Positions 1 to 12,298 are shown, numbered from the stretch's first letter. The stretch: 64,000 nt of DNA from Codonopsis lanceolata (GCA_013146195.2 CM028377.1:168061824-168125823), one strand, 5' to 3'. Numbers and translations are program-made. Notes: generated by a model from the sequence alone, not told the origin.

Positions 1-210
1 GCCTCACTATGGACTATTGTACATTCTGGGTCACTGTGAGAGCTTTGGGTTTCCCATGTCTCATCCTCCCTTGTTTAGGGGAAAACAAGATACTAGAAGT
101 GCATCACCCTTTCCATTCCCATCGTCCCTTGTTTAGGGGAAAACGGAAAAGTGCAAGAAAAGGATGTTGCGGGCCTCACTGTGATCCAAAATGTTGTAAC
201 AGAGTCGCCA
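1..210 (-). mobile_element. Gypsy (Tat-like) 5' leader fragment, minus strand, cut by the window edge
   Basis: Read on the minus strand, this begins with the primer-site sequence directly after LTR A. It continues with the same leader motifs found after LTRs C and D: a 'gtgaggcccgcaacatc'-type block and 'ttttcccctaaacaaggga' hairpin-like blocks. It is therefore the start of the internal region of an element running off the left edge. The 113-residue plus-strand ORF here is a shadow of this non-coding leader. Confidence 0.7.
196..210 (-). other. Primer binding site of the Gypsy element next to LTR A
   Basis: On the minus strand this reads TGGCGACTCTGTTAC, starting at the inner edge of LTR A. 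TGGCGACTCT is the usual start of the tRNA primer site in Tat-lineage Gypsy elements. The matching sites after LTRs C and D read TGGCAACTCT and TGGTGACTCT, the two deamination products of the same CpG. Confidence 0.65.
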
Positions 211-1429
211 TCTTTATTTTAAGGAGAAATAAAGAAAAACAAAAAATAACCAGGGTTTGTAAAAAAGGGGTTCGGGGGCTTAGTTACGAGGTGGGAGGTG
301 TTAGGCACCCAACTCGCCCTTTCGGTCTCAAAAATAGTTTTTGGCTATAAAATATGCTTTTATTATATTCATCTAACAAATGAAATAAAGCATTTAAACA
401 AGTATATATGTATCGACATTATTTACAGACTTGCAACCGCTTCCTTTCAGTAATTACAAATACATTTAAAAATATTTGGCCATAATAATGGCTCTTTTTA
501 GTGCTATTTTCTATATAAATCCGGGCAGCATAACTGCTTATATTTTTACATTGGGCCGGCTTAAAAATAGCACTTTTATATATGATCTCTTAAAGGCTTA
601 CCTTTAAGGGCGTAGGTTGTGCTCGCTCTGTCCTTCCGGGAGAGGGAGTCTTTTGCTGTTGTGGAGATTCGGACAGAGTAACTGCTTCCGAAAGTTGTTT
701 TTTGGCACCATAAAATGGGTGGAGCAACTGCTTGCGTTTTTGCTGTTGTTTGCTTGCTGCTGGCGAAAATCGGGTAGAGCAATTGCTTGTTTCTAGCGGA
801 TTTGGCTTCTAGATTCGGGCAGGGCAACTCCTCTTTTTGGGATTTTTGGACCGGACAAATAAGGTGGAATCCTAGCTGGAAGGCTAAGGTTCACTTTGAC
901 TGGTTGGATTTAAGTTTGGAGGAGATTTGACGGAGCTTTGAGGCTTATAGGAGGAGGGGTACTCTCTCTTTCTCACGATCGCTCTCACTGGGTAAACTAA
1001 ACGCTTTGTGTGAACCGTGTGCGCTATGAATGAGAAGTGATTTCTTGGCCCTCAATTCTGAAGCCAAAACCCTCTATTTATAGTCTAAAGAAGGGACCTC
1101 GTTGTCTTTAAATTTTCTTCTTTGGGCTTCGTCAGCTTGTACCGTGCGCTTGAGAGCTTGTACAAAATGTCAAAATGGATGTGCATAATTAGGTCCTAGG
1201 CGCCGACCCCATAAGGTCTGGGCGCCGCGCCAGGCTTGCATGGTGGTGGCGCCTGGGCCTCTTTCTAGGGTCATTTTTGACACTCTGCCCCCTGTATTTC
1301 ACTGTTTTACGCATCATGCTTTTCCTTTTGCATTTTTAAACCATGTAATTTGACATTTGTTAAGTTTCAACTAGTCTTAATATTGCATGTCATGTCACAT
1401 ACCAGGGGTACGAAATTGGGGTGTCTACA
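211..1429 (-). repeat. Gypsy LTR A (about 1.2 kb, minus strand)
   Basis: On the minus strand it starts TGTAGACACCCCAATTTC, as LTRs B and D do, and ends in 'ttaaaataaaga' just before the primer site. It carries a TATA box and the shared 'gagttgggtgcctaacacc' block near its end. The polypurine-type sequence GTTGAGGGGCTC abuts its start at 1430. Internal-type sequence lies on both sides, so this LTR served two internal regions. The exact 3' edge is uncertain because no clean CA end is visible. Confidence 0.8.
1075..1082 (-). promoter_or_regulatory. TATA box of LTR A
   Basis: TATAAATA on the minus strand. It aligns in position and context with the TATAAATA boxes of LTRs B, C and D, each followed by 'gag' and a GC-richer stretch that would hold the transcription start and R region. 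Confidence 0.6.
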
Positions 1430-2330
1430 GAGCCCCTCAACGATGGAGTTTACGGGTAACCCGTAGCTTACCGAGTAAACGAACATCGTTGATAAGAAAT
1501 AGACTCCCTAATTTCGTGGAAATTATAATGGGGAGTGATGCGAATAGGTAGAAGTTATAATGCAACAGTTTATAATGCATATCAAATATTGCATATCCTA
1601 GACATATTTAGTCGGTTATAGCATGTTATCGTAGTTTTTAAGCAGATATACAAATTAAGTGCTCAGATGGTCGAACCTACCGAAGTAGGTTGCCTACGTA
1701 TCCTTTAATAAAAGGAATCAGACCAAATGTAGTTCGGCCTGAAACAAACAAACAACGCTATGTGGAATACCAAGATCAAACATCGCATCCTCAAAGGGTC
1801 GAACCCTTTACCGAGTGTAATGGTGGGATAGATCGCATCCTCTTGGCAGGGCCCTTCGTCGGAGTGCGATAACATTTTCACTGGCCCGGGGTATACACCC
1901 CCTCGTAGAAAAGGTTGAACCCTCAGGCAGAACACATCATAAAACATTGCATCCTCATGGGTGGATATCCTTCGTCGAATGCAACGGTGGGACCAAGATT
2001 CAAGTTTGATCATTCGTCTCGGGGTTACACCCTGTGAGGAGATGATCCTACGCCACTCCTAGAAAGCAGGAAAACATCGCATCCTCAGGGGTGGACATCC
2101 TTCGTTGAATACGATGGTGGAACACATCATAAAACATTGCATCCTTAAGGGTGGATATCCTTCGTCGAATGCAATGGTGGGACCAAGATTCAAGTTTGAT
2201 CATTCGTCTCGGGGTTACGCCCCGTGAGGAGATGATCCTACGCTACTCCTAGAAAGCAGGAAAACATCGCATCCTCAGGGGTGGACATCCTTCATCGAAT
2301 GCGATGGTGGAACACAATGAGATGCATGCA
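1430..2330 (-). mobile_element. 3' end of a Gypsy internal region, minus strand
   Basis: Immediately upstream of LTR A on the minus strand are the polypurine-type motif and a region with the blocks 'gaactacatttggtctgatt', 'aaggatacgtaggcaacc' and 'ggtaggttcgacc'. The same blocks occur upstream of LTR C (23600-23965) and LTR D (32740-33100). This identifies untranslated 3' internal sequence of the same family, although A is clearly a different subfamily. No coding frame is supported. Confidence 0.7.
1931..2310 (-). repeat. Tandem repeat, about 190 bp unit, two copies
   Basis: The 'aaaacattgcatcct' start recurs at 1941 and 2131, a period of 190 bp, and the two units align almost completely through 'ggtggaacaca'. 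Each unit holds two related sub-blocks beginning 'catcgcatcctcaggggtgg' or 'cattgcatcct'. It lies in the 3' untranslated region of the Gypsy element, where Tat elements often carry tandem repeats. Confidence 0.8.
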
Positions 2331-2830
2331 GGTAAAATATGAATACTTTTCCTTTCTTTACCTTTTCTTACTTTTGTTCTGTCACTGCATTTGTTGATTT
2401 TATTGTTTTCGCTGCTTTTGCTGCCTTTGCTGCTTTTGCTTCTGCTGCTACTTTTGCTTTTGCTTCTGCTGCTGCTTTTGCTTTGATTTCTTGATTTCTC
2501 TTTGCTGCATTTTTTTTCTTCTTTGCATTTTTGCTTTGTATTTTTCTTCTTTCTTGCATTTTTTTCTCTTTTTGTGCCCCCTTTTTTTCTCTTTGCATTT
2601 TTTCTCTTTCTTTGCATTTTGTTCTTTTCTCTTTGCATTTTCTTTGTTGCTGCTTGTAATTTCTGCCTTTCTGATCTTCTTGTAGCTAGCCTGCTGAGAA
2701 CATAAGCTTTCTTTTGATTTCTGATGGATGACCGTCAATTTTTGTTAACAAAGCTAACTTTGTTAACCTTCCGTTAAGCTTTCAGGGCCATTTTACAATT
2801 TGGGCAACTTGAAGACTTAAGTGCTGAACT
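2331..2830. repeat. Pyrimidine-rich low-complexity tract
   Basis: A long run of TTTGC, TTTTGCT and CTTTTTCT units on the plus strand. The Lys-rich minus-strand frames and Phe-rich plus-strand frames here are translations of low-complexity DNA. It sits between the Gypsy 3' region and the PMD gene, and could act as its upstream region, but no defined promoter motif was found. Confidence 0.7.
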
Positions 2831-3024
2831 TTGATCTTTGGAGGGGGGGGGGAAGTGAAACTTCCCAATTTTATTCCTTCATATACGGGCAGTGAAGCAG
2901 AAGTAGCAGCTTCACTTTCACTTCGTCATTTTTGCTGTCATTGTTACTACCGGCAAGCTTATTTCTTCATTTTTTTTTCTTTTTCTCGATTTTCTTTCGC
3001 CAAATTGTTTGTTTTGCTTAATAG

Positions 3025-6000
3025 ATGGTTTCTTCCTTAAGATCTCGGAAGGGAAAGGCACCGATGTATCCAGATTCGGGCGAGGAAAGAAAGGAACTTC
3101 CTCCCTTGATCCGAAATCACATGAGGTATCTCTACTCGAAGGACGACTGGGGCAATATCCTTCGTGATTGGAATACACACGTGTCCAATCTTCCGATTCC
3201 TGCTGTAAGTCTTTTCTCCACAAACCCATTTGGTCGATTTTCCAAATCTGCTAAGTTTCTTTGCTGTTTTGGATTCTTGGAGTATGCATGCTCTTAATTT
3301 TGATGCTTATACATACAATTTATGTGCTAGAATGATGCAATTTGACAATTTATTCATAACAAAAATATGAAATTCAAGCTATTTATTTTTGCAATGCATA
3401 CTTGAAATAATTGACACTATTTGACTCTGCGATGCATATTTTATGTAACTGATTTTTTTTTGGACTAATATGATGCATGTTTGAGCTTCAAATTTTTTTT
3501 TATGATGCGTGCTTATGCGATAGAATTATCGGATACGTGATGCATTTTTTTTCAGATATATTTTCGGACATATTTTTGGATGCATGCAAAATGTAACAGG
3601 AATGCTTTATGCAATAATGTACATTTTTATGAATGCACATGCTGTAGATATGTATGCCAAATGCAAATAGAATATTTTCTTTTCATTTTTGCAACATTTT
3701 ATTTAAGTAAATGCTAAAATGCAATTATTCGGAAAAAGAATGCAAATGACGACTTGTTAATGCATGCATATATCATTTTTATTAGATTCATGCATGGGAA
3801 TGCAAATGTAACATAGAAAAATTTTAGATGCTTGCTAAAATGTTGCATGGGTATTATTTTTTTAATGTGTGCAAAAATGCAACATGTATTTATTTTTGAA
3901 TGCGAAACACATTTTTTCGAATTGCAAAAATGCAAAATTATTTTTCGAATGCAAATACTCTCTTTTTTTTTTTTTTTTTTTTTTGAATCTAGGAATGCAA
4001 GATTTTCTCTTTTGATGTATTATGCAAATATTTTATGATGATTTTTCTACAAAAATGCGATGTATGCAACAAGTTCCCTTTTTTTTGGTATGCAGGATGC
4101 AATATTTAATGTTGCATGTAACACATAAAAAAACTTATGTCGCATAATTTAATGATATGCATATGGGGCTTATTAAAAGATAGGAATTTCACCTTATCCT
4201 TTTTTCTGATACTGAGATGTTGCTGTCTTCCTTTCCTCTTTTCTCTTCTTTTTTTTTTAGTCGCGCATGACCTGACCAGGATTCGGGCAAGCTGCGACAA
4301 AGTTTCAGACATCTATAACTTAAAGCACGTGGCGGCACGAGTTTTGGTGGAGTCTTCTGGCTTTAACGAGTTCCTGCGGGCTTTTCGTCCCTTCTGCATT
4401 TATTTGCCTATTTTTGACGTTTTGCAGGACTACTGGTGGGACACCACCCACACTTTTCATTTCAGCTGGGGGGAGGAAACTTTGACCCTGTGTGATTTTT
4501 CTGCTATCACAGGTATTCCTACCAGCATCGACCGGACTTTGGGGCCGGATTATACCTTCCGTCATCATCACGACATGGTGGAAGATCTCCTGGGTTTTGT
4601 ACCCGAATATAAATCTGCGAATGAGATCTTCATTGGCAGTGTTAAGAGTTGGCTTCTAGCAAACGCCGGGAAGGTTGATGAAAATGATAGTGAGGTCGTA
4701 ACTCGCGTTGCCAGGGCGTTCTTGTTCTTTTTCCTGGGGATGTCACTTTTCGTCCAATTCTTCCACCTCTTTGAGGGTTTCCCTCCTAATATGTCTGCGG
4801 GATTTGGACCATGTTATTGACTATGACTGGGGGCAGGCAGGCCTAGCCGAGCTTTATACTTCCATGGATAGGGCAAGCCGTAATGATTTGCTGACTCTTA
4901 ATGGTTTCGCTCCAGCTTGGGAGGTATCCTTCCTTTTCTCTTTTTTTTTATAGCATCATTCTCTTTTTTCTTTTTTTTTGTCAGCATTTTTTTTCTTTCT
5001 TTTTTTTTGTTTTGCTTTTGTTTTTCTTTTTTTGTTTTGCTTTTTGTTGATTCTCTTTTTTTCTCTTTTTCTGCAGGTCTAGACTTACTCGGTTTTTCAT
5101 TTTACCCCGGGTCCTTTGCGTCATCGCATTCACGAGCCACCTTATTTGGCTGAATTCGTGAATGCTAACCAAGTAGGGCCGGATCGAGATGGCCACTGTC
5201 TGGATAAGGTGATGATGCGGGATAGGATAGCCAGCTCGAGTTCAAGCATTGTACATTTATTTCCTTGGAGGGGTCTGGTGGGACCTTATATGCTTTCTCT
5301 GGAGATGAGCAGCTGTTGGATACTGATGGTGTCTATCATGGTTGATTCGATGTATATGGGCGAACGGGTCAACCGCCAATATTCCATGCTCCCGACATTT
5401 CCAGTGACACCCTCTGCACCTCCTCCTTGGGTGATTGCCCCAGACTTCTTGCCAAACAGGTATCTATACCTGTCGAGATTTCTTATGTCTCCGAGCGATT
5501 ACCCAGTCATGGCATATGAGGAGTTTCTGAGGACTATGCTCCATCATGTCCATCATGTCCATGTAGTAGCTAGGCATGCTTCTGATGTCTCTGACAAGCC
5601 GAGGCCTTCTTGTCTGGCTCCTGACGTGCAGTTGGAATTTTCGGCGCTGCCGAGGTTTTCTCCACCTTCCGGTATCATCGTGACGGAAGATTTGTGGAGG
5701 AAGATCTTCCCGACGTGGACATCCCGGAGGAGTATCATGTCCCAGAGCAGGCTCGCACGGTAAACATTTTTCTTATCTCTTTTTTTTCATCATTTTTTTT
5801 TGCTTGCCTCATTTCATTTTTTTGGAGACTGATATATTTTCTTTTGTTGTCTCAACATCTTTTTCCAGGTTAATGTATCATCGTACAAGAGGCTGTTGAG
5901 GGGCTTCTTTAGCATCAACAAATTGTACCAGTGGCTTGTAGACGAGTTTTCCTGCTGGGGGAATGATGCTGTGCGGCAGACCAGGTGCCGGGATGATGAT

Positions 6001-6067
6001 GATGCAGTCGGCAGATCAAGTTGCACTCGAGCGAGGGGACAGGAGTACATAATTGGCGGATCCAGCC
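3025..6067 (+). pseudogene. Broken plant mobile domain (PMD, aminotransferase-like) gene
   Basis: Four exon-like blocks are visible: 3025-3204 (starts MVSSLRSRKGKAP), 4261-4923, 5077-5759 and 5869-6067, most with pyrimidine-rich CAG/TAG acceptors and GT donors. Block 2 carries the PMD signature around FHFSWGEETLTLCDFSAITG (4450-4525) and ARAFLFFFLG; the later DYDWGQAGLAELY segment sits one frame over. Known family: PMD proteins (MAIN/MAIL-like) and TE-borne relatives in Gypsy and MULE elements. Breaks: a 1-nt frameshift near 4750; a TAG where Trp would be expected at 5080; shifted frames around 5285-5350; an exon 1-2 join that does not close in phase; and loss of the C-terminus where LTR B starts. 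It lies antisense to the Gypsy element that owns LTR A, so it is probably that element's extra antisense ORF. A host-gene fragment is the alternative. Confidence 0.75.
3205..4260 (+). other. Putative intron 1 of the PMD gene, rich in ATGCA/TGCAT
   Basis: A 1.06 kb AT-rich stretch between 'CCTGCT/GTAAGT' and a pyrimidine tract ending in TTTAG. The words 'aatgcaaa', 'atgcat' and 'tgatgc' recur at high density on both strands. Similar 'gcatca/atgcat' density appears at 31190-31760 in the C-D element, on the strand expected if that element carried the remains of the same antisense gene. No coding signal. Confidence 0.5.
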
Positions 6068-7326
6068 TGTAGACACCCCAATTTCATACCCCTGGTATGT
6101 GACTGACATAAAATATCAAGAACTGTTAAAACTTAACGAATGTCAAGTTACAGGAGTTAAAAATGCAAAAGGAAAAGCAGGATGCGCGAAACAGTGAACT
6201 GCAGGGGGGGAAAGTGCAAAAATTTGGAACTTGGAAGCTTGCATGGTGCCGCACCAAAGACCCTTGGTGCCGCACCAAGGGTTCCTTGGCCGCACCATGC
6301 ACATTACTGTGCGCTCTCTCAGAATTGAAATGGTACAACTCCTTAAGCACGCGGTACAAGGGGCCGATGCACGAGAAGAACGCACAAATGCCCAAATGTG
6401 TCCTTCTCCTCTACTATAAATAGAGACCCCTGCCTCTCATTTGAGGTGCTCGCTGCTGATAAAAAAATCGCAGGCTCGCCTTCGCGATCTTTCAATACAG
6501 TTAGTACGAGAGGTGCGAGATAGGTGAGTGGAAGCCCCTAGAGTCTCCAAACCCCGTCCAAACTCTGCCAAAATCAAAATCCATAGGTTATAAGTGATCC
6601 CTAGCCTAGTTGTTAGGTATCCACCTCACTTCCCCAGTCCAAAAATCTCAAAGTAAGCCGTTACTTTGCCCGAGTAACGAGCTGAAAAGTCAAAAATTAA
6701 GTCTAGGTTCCGCCCAACCAAAAGGTCAAAACCTACCCAAATAAACTGTCACTCGCCTCGAGTTGATAAGCCCAAACCCTCGAAATAAAGCAATTATTCT
6801 CGCCTAACTCAAAACAACAACCACACAAACAACAAAAGACTCCCTCTCCCGGCTGACGAGCGAGCACCGCCGCCTAAAAGGTAAAACCTTTAAGAGCGCC
6901 GTTATTTTTATTTATTTATATTTTCTCGTCTTTTATTTATTTTTAAAACTTGTTATTTAAATCCGCCAATGTAGCCCATATAAGCCGTTGTCCCCCGGAT
7001 TAGAATAGGAAATATTATGTAAAAGAGCCGTTATAATGGCCAAATATTCTTAAATATGTTTGTAATTATTGAAGGAGACGGCTGCGAGTCCCAGAATAAT
7101 GTGGCCACGAATGTATTTGTTTAAATTTCCATGTCATTTTAATACCCTATTTATTTGCTAAATAAATGTGACAATAAGCATACTTCACCAAAACCATTTT
7201 CGAGATCGAAAGCGAGTTGGGTGCCTAGCACCTTCCCAACTCGTAACTTAGCCTCCGAACCCGTTTTTTCTTTTTCTCGGTTTATTTTTCTTTTCTTTGG
7301 TTTTGCTTTATTTGCCTTAAAATAAA
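6068..7326 (+). repeat. Gypsy LTR B, cut at its 3' edge by a Copia insertion
   Basis: Starts TGTAGACACCCCAATTTC directly after PMD coding sequence, with no polypurine tract before it. It is therefore the left end of an inserted element and not a 3' LTR. It contains a TATAAATA box at 6415-6422, the 'gagttgggtgcctagcacc' block near 7208, and ends 'ccttaaaataaa', where LTR C reads on into 'gatggcaactct'. The Copia LTR begins at exactly this point, destroying the primer site. The 5 bases before the insertion are ATAAA. The expected matching duplication would lie in the assembly gap or beyond. Confidence 0.8.
6415..6422 (+). promoter_or_regulatory. TATA box of LTR B
   Basis: TATAAATA at the position equivalent to the TATA boxes of LTRs A, C and D. 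Confidence 0.6.
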
Positions 7327-8532
7327 TGTTGATTCCTATGATTAGATTTGGTTGAGTCATCTTCGATTCTATTATACAAGAGGCTAAAAAGGTCCGCTGC
7401 ATCGATTAGTGTGGCAACTGTCTTAGAATCACTTTGTTTAGAATAGTTTCTAAGTGTTAGTTCTTAGGCGCCCAACAGCAAGCTTCTACAGCAGCCCGTG
7501 AAGGACCAGCAGACTTTGAAGTCTGCTCAATTAGCGGAAAATCAATATTGGCCAAAATCAAGAAACAATGACACGTGTACACCTGTTTAGATATTTTCGA
7601 AAATATCTAGTCATTATGTCTTCACCAGATTATTTTTCAAGAAGTCAACTCTGCATGATGACAACCGCCCGGTATCAGATCCCGAAATCGAAGATCGAAG
7701 ACATTACCCGTTTTGGCTAAGAAGACTTTCCAAGCCGCAAAGCCTCAGAAACATTACGAAACATACGTTTAGTAATGTCTTCTCTCTTGCATCTCGATGA
7801 CTGTGGGTGCTTCCCCAGCGCCGAATTGCATTCAATGCAAAGGCGTTGGGCTGAATTATCTCGATTTTAAACCAACGGTCAAAAGGTCTCTTCCTGGTAT
7901 ATATTCAAGTTTTGAAGATCTGAAGATATAACTCTTGCGCATTAACTCTCAAACTTCATCTTCATCACTCAAGCATTCAAGAGATCAAAGGACAAGGGCT
8001 AACACTTCACCAAACTTTCTGAAGCTGCAGATCTACCATCTTAAATTCTTTCTCAGCTTCATTCTGTTTGTCTTTAAACTGTTCTTTAATTCTGCACGTG
8101 TGGAGAACAATTATTTATTGATTGTCTCTCTCACCTTATACACTTGGTTAAAAACTAATTTTGTACACGATCCATTAGAGATCTAAATCACAAACCTAGT
8201 GGATAAACAAGTGCACTTTTAAAATCCAAAGCTAACCACTTTGGTAGTGGATGTAGTACTATTCACGCATTTAACCACTTCAAATTCTGCGGTGCGCTCA
8301 AACTCTTCTTATCTCTCACTTTAATCGCTTGCTTGTGTTAACTGTTCAGTCTCTGCTTTAACAAAGACTCTTGATAATCTCGGATCGATTTGTTTTCACG
8401 CCTAAACTCTTCTACTCAAACATTTCATAAATCCTTAAGAAGTATTAATAAAAGAAAAAGTTTTAATAAAAACTTATCTAGGCTATTCAACCCCCCCTTC
8501 TAGCCTAGATTGAGCCTAGTTTGGGACCAACA
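7327..8532 (+). repeat. Copia (Sirevirus-type) 5' LTR, 1206 bp
   Basis: Begins TGTTGATTCCTATGATTAG and ends TTGGGACCAACA (TG...CA), followed two bases later by a Copia primer site. The same sequence recurs at 16190-17406, which fixes both ends. The 83-residue frame inside is not a gene. Confidence 0.92.
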
Positions 8533-8534
8533 AT

Positions 8535-8546
8535 TGGTATCAGAGC
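8535..8546 (+). other. Copia primer binding site (initiator tRNA-Met type)
   Basis: TGGTATCAGAGC, the standard plant Copia primer site complementary to initiator tRNA-Met, lies two bases after the LTR. In the downstream copy (17409-17419) it reads TGGTATCGAGC, having lost the CAG. Confidence 0.9.
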
Positions 8547-8599
8547 TTAATTCTTTGAAAAATCATTTTTCCAAGATTAACCTCTTGAGAATAGATCCT

Positions 8600-11500
8600 A
8601 TGGCTCACTATATGCTGCCTACTTCAAACACCAGCCACGTTCCAATATTGGACGAAGGCCATTTTGAAGTATGGAAAGATAAGGTTATGAGATATATGAA
8701 TTCTATTGACAATCGGTTGTGGCAATGTGTTCTGACAGGTCCATATATTCCAATGAAGCCCAACCTACTTGCTGAAGTAGCCAGTGGTCCTCCTGAGATA
8801 CCTAAATCTATGAACGAATGGACAGACGAGGAAAGGAGGCTTGTTGAACTCGACAGCAAGGCTATTCACATTATATCCAGCTCTGTTGACACAAGCACAT
8901 ACCAACAAATCATCAGATGCAAAACTGCCAAGGAAATGTGGGAAGCCTTGGTGGAATATCTTGAAGGAGATCTACCCACCAGAGACAACAGGAAGTACAA
9001 CTATATTCAACAGTTCGACTCATTCAGAAAAGATCCTAAAGAGACTTTACGGCAAGCCTACGACAGATTTTGTGAGGTGTGCTTCGTAGCTAAATCATAT
9101 TCAGAGAAGAAAGATGTGTGGTATCTGGACAGCGGCTGCTCAAGACACATGACCGGAGAATCATGCCTTCTCTCTAATATTTCTGAAGCAGAAGGCCCTC
9201 CAGTCATCTTCGGAGACAATGCTAAAGGAAGAACAATTGGCTATGGATCCATCATTCGAGGAAATCTCTCCATTGGAAAAGTTTCTCTTGTAGAAGGCTT
9301 GAAACATAATCTCCTGAGTATTTCTCAATTCTGTGACAAAGGGCTTATATGTCAATTCTCCTCAAACAGATGTGATATCAAGGATCCAGTCTCTTGCTCA
9401 ACCGTGGTTTCTGGTCATAGACAAGGGAATGTATATGTAATAGATTTGAATGCCTACGGTAAGGCTACTAATCTATGTCTTGTGGCAAACTCTGCTCAAG
9501 ACAAAAGCTGGTTGTGGCATAAAAGACTCAGTCATTTGAACTTCAAATATCTAGCCAAGCTATCTAAAGAAGGTCTAGTCAAAGGATTGCCAAAGGTCTC
9601 TGCTGATCATGATCGTTCATGCAAAGCGTGCCAACTGGGAAAGCTCTCAAAAACATCATTCAAAAGCAAACCAGGACTTTCAACGACAAGACCTCTACAA
9701 CTGCTTCACATGGATCTCTTCGGACCTGTCACTACTATTAGCTATGGTGGTTTCAGATACACACTAGTAGTAGTGGATGATTATACAAGATACACTTGGA
9801 CAGAGATGATGTCTTCTAAAGATCACACATACGATCTTCTTACGGCTATTCGAGAAGATTGCAAGCGCAAAAACTTCGATGAAATCGGTGGCGTCGACGA
9901 CAATGGCACCGAGTTCACCAATAATGGAATAGCAAAGTATTGTGATGATCACGGTATTGGGCACAACTTCTGCGTCAAGAACTCGCAGAAAAGCGTTCTT
10001 GCGAAAGGAAGAAACGAGAACACTTATTGAAGGCTGCTAAAACTATGCTTAAAACTTGCCCAAACATACGGCGGAAGCGTCAATACAGCCTGCTTCACTC
10101 AAAACAGATCATTGATCAACAAATTTCACGGTAAAACACCCTATGAACTTTGGAGAGGTAAAACCCCAAACATTGGATTTTTTAAAATCTTCGGCTGTAA
10201 ATGCTTTGTAGTCTACAATGGTAATGACTATAGAGGCAAATTTGATCATAAAGCCGATGAAGGTGTATTTTTGGGTTATGCCTTACACTCCAAGCTTACG
10301 GGTTTTCAACAAACGTTATTAAAAATAGTTGAATGCTCATGTCTCATTTGATGAATTTGATTTATTAGAGCCACATGTGGCTCCAAATGTTGCTGATGAC
10401 TTTGCTGATGTTGAGACAGGTCCATCCCAACCATCAACCTCTAGTATACCTAATCCTTCACCAGCAACTCAATCAAACATTCCTGACCATCACTTCTTAT
10501 CAAACGGGTCACCAGAAGACTTCAACCCTGCTCAAGAAAACCCGTATCAAGAACCTTTTGTTTCTCAACCTGAAAATCCTATCCCTCAACTCACCTATGA
10601 ACCAAATTCTGAACACAACTCTCATCAAGTCACAGCTGATCTTCCCTATAGCCCTCCTTCTGAACCTTGTCATGAAGAAACAACAGCAACTCATCATATT
10701 CCTGCTGTCACAAGAGCATGCAAAGACCATCCGATCTCTCAAATCATTGGTGACATTCATGTTGGAGTACGGACTTAAGATCTTCCAAAAATGAATGTAT
10801 GTTCCGTCGCATTTGTCTCAGAAGAAGAGCCAAAGAAGGTCGAAGAAGCTCTTCAAGATCCAAGTTGGCTGGAAGCCATGCAAGAAGAACTTCAGCAATT
10901 TGAACGATGCCAAGTATGGAAGCTAGTTCCAAAGCCTGCTGATCATACGGTCATTGGCACAAAATGGGTGTTCAGAAATAAGAAGGATGAGGATGGGAAC
11001 ATAGTGAGGAACAAAGCAAGACTTGTTGCACAAGGATATCGCCAAGAAGAAGGGATCGACTATGATGAAACATTCGCTCCAGTAGCAAGGTTGGAAGCCA
11101 TCAGAATCTTCTTAGCCTATGCTACATACAAGGACTTTGTGCTGTACCAAATGGATGTCAAGAGCGCTTTTCTTAATGGTGATCTTCAAGAAACAGTCTA
11201 CGTTGCTCAACCTCCAGGCTTTGTAGAAAAAGGGAAAGAAACTCATGTTTACAAGCTTAAGAAGGCTCTCTATGGTCTTAAGCAAGCTCCTCGAGCCTGG
11301 TATGAAACCCTTTCTAAATTTCTGGTTGAACAAGGATTCGTGCGAGGCAAGATTGACACCACTCTCTTCATTCTCAAGCACAAAGGACATTCTCTGCTGG
11401 TACAGATCTACGTTGATGATATCATTTTCGGATCCACAAATGAGAAGCTGTGTAAGCGATTTGAAACGCTTATGACCGCAAGTTTCAAATGAGTATGATG

Positions 11501-12298
11501 GGAGAACTCACATTCTTCTTGGGTCTTCAAATTCAACATTCAACAAAGGAATATTCATCAGCCAATCCAAGTATGCTAAAGATCTTGTCAAAAAATTTGG
11601 ATTGGAAACAGCAAACACATTTGATACTCCAATGGCTGCTAGATGCAAACTTACAAAAGACCTACAAGGGAAGAAAGTTGATATCACCCACTATAGGGGG
11701 ATAATTGGATCCCTGCTTTATCTCACCGCCAGCAGACCTGACATAGTGTATGCTGTTGGAGTGTGTGCTAGATTTCAAGCAGATCCTCGTGAGTCACATC
11801 TTCTTGCAGCCAAAAGAATCATCAAATACGTATCAGATACCACCAACTTAGGTATCTGGTATCCAAGGGAATCCTCTTTCAACTTGATTGGATACTCAGA
11901 TGCAGACTATGCTGGCTGTCAAATTGACAGAAAAAGCACCAGTGGAACATGTCAATTTCTAGGAGACGGACTCGTCTCTTGGGCTAGCAAGAAACAAGCA
12001 TCCGTTTCAAACTTCAACCACGAAGGCAGAGTACATAGCCGCTGGTAGGCCTGCCGTCAACTGCTTTGGATCAAACAACGCTTAGTAGACTACGACATCA
12101 AAGTAGTAGCAGCGCCCAATCATGTGTGATAACACCTCAGCGATCTCTATCACATACAATCCCGTGATGCACTCCAAGACAAAGCATATCGATGTTCGAT
12201 ATCACTTTCTAAGGGACAATGTAGAAAAGAGAAACATTAGTATGAAGTATATTTCAACTGACCATCAACTAGCAGACATCTTCACCAAAGCTCTGTAA
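8600..12298 (+). pseudogene. Copia/Sirevirus gag-pol, copy 1 (frame-broken)
   Basis: Gag starts at MAHYMLP (8600), with the Copia gag (DUF4219/UBN2-like) run to about 9085. It then joins in frame to the protease block WYLDSGCSRHMTG (9119-9157), so the C-terminal gag with its zinc knuckle is missing. Next come the GAG-pre-integrase block (HKRLSHLNFKYL, then the CKAC residues), the integrase core (HMDLFGP, DNGTEF), a broken integrase C-terminus (10112-10351), a Ser/Pro-rich linker, the Copia reverse transcriptase (10791-11492; YVDD at 11410-11421) and RNase H, ending LADIFTKAL and TAA at 12298. Stops or frameshifts interrupt near 9970-10112, 10320-10350, 10780, 11490 and 12010. Many of these lie at CAG/CTG sites and may be sequence errors, so the true element could be more intact than it looks. 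Confidence 0.9.

Noticed and set aside
2249..2738. Lys-rich minus-strand and Phe-rich plus-strand frames
   Set aside because: They translate a pyrimidine-rich low-complexity tract, and overlapping frames on both strands are all equally open.
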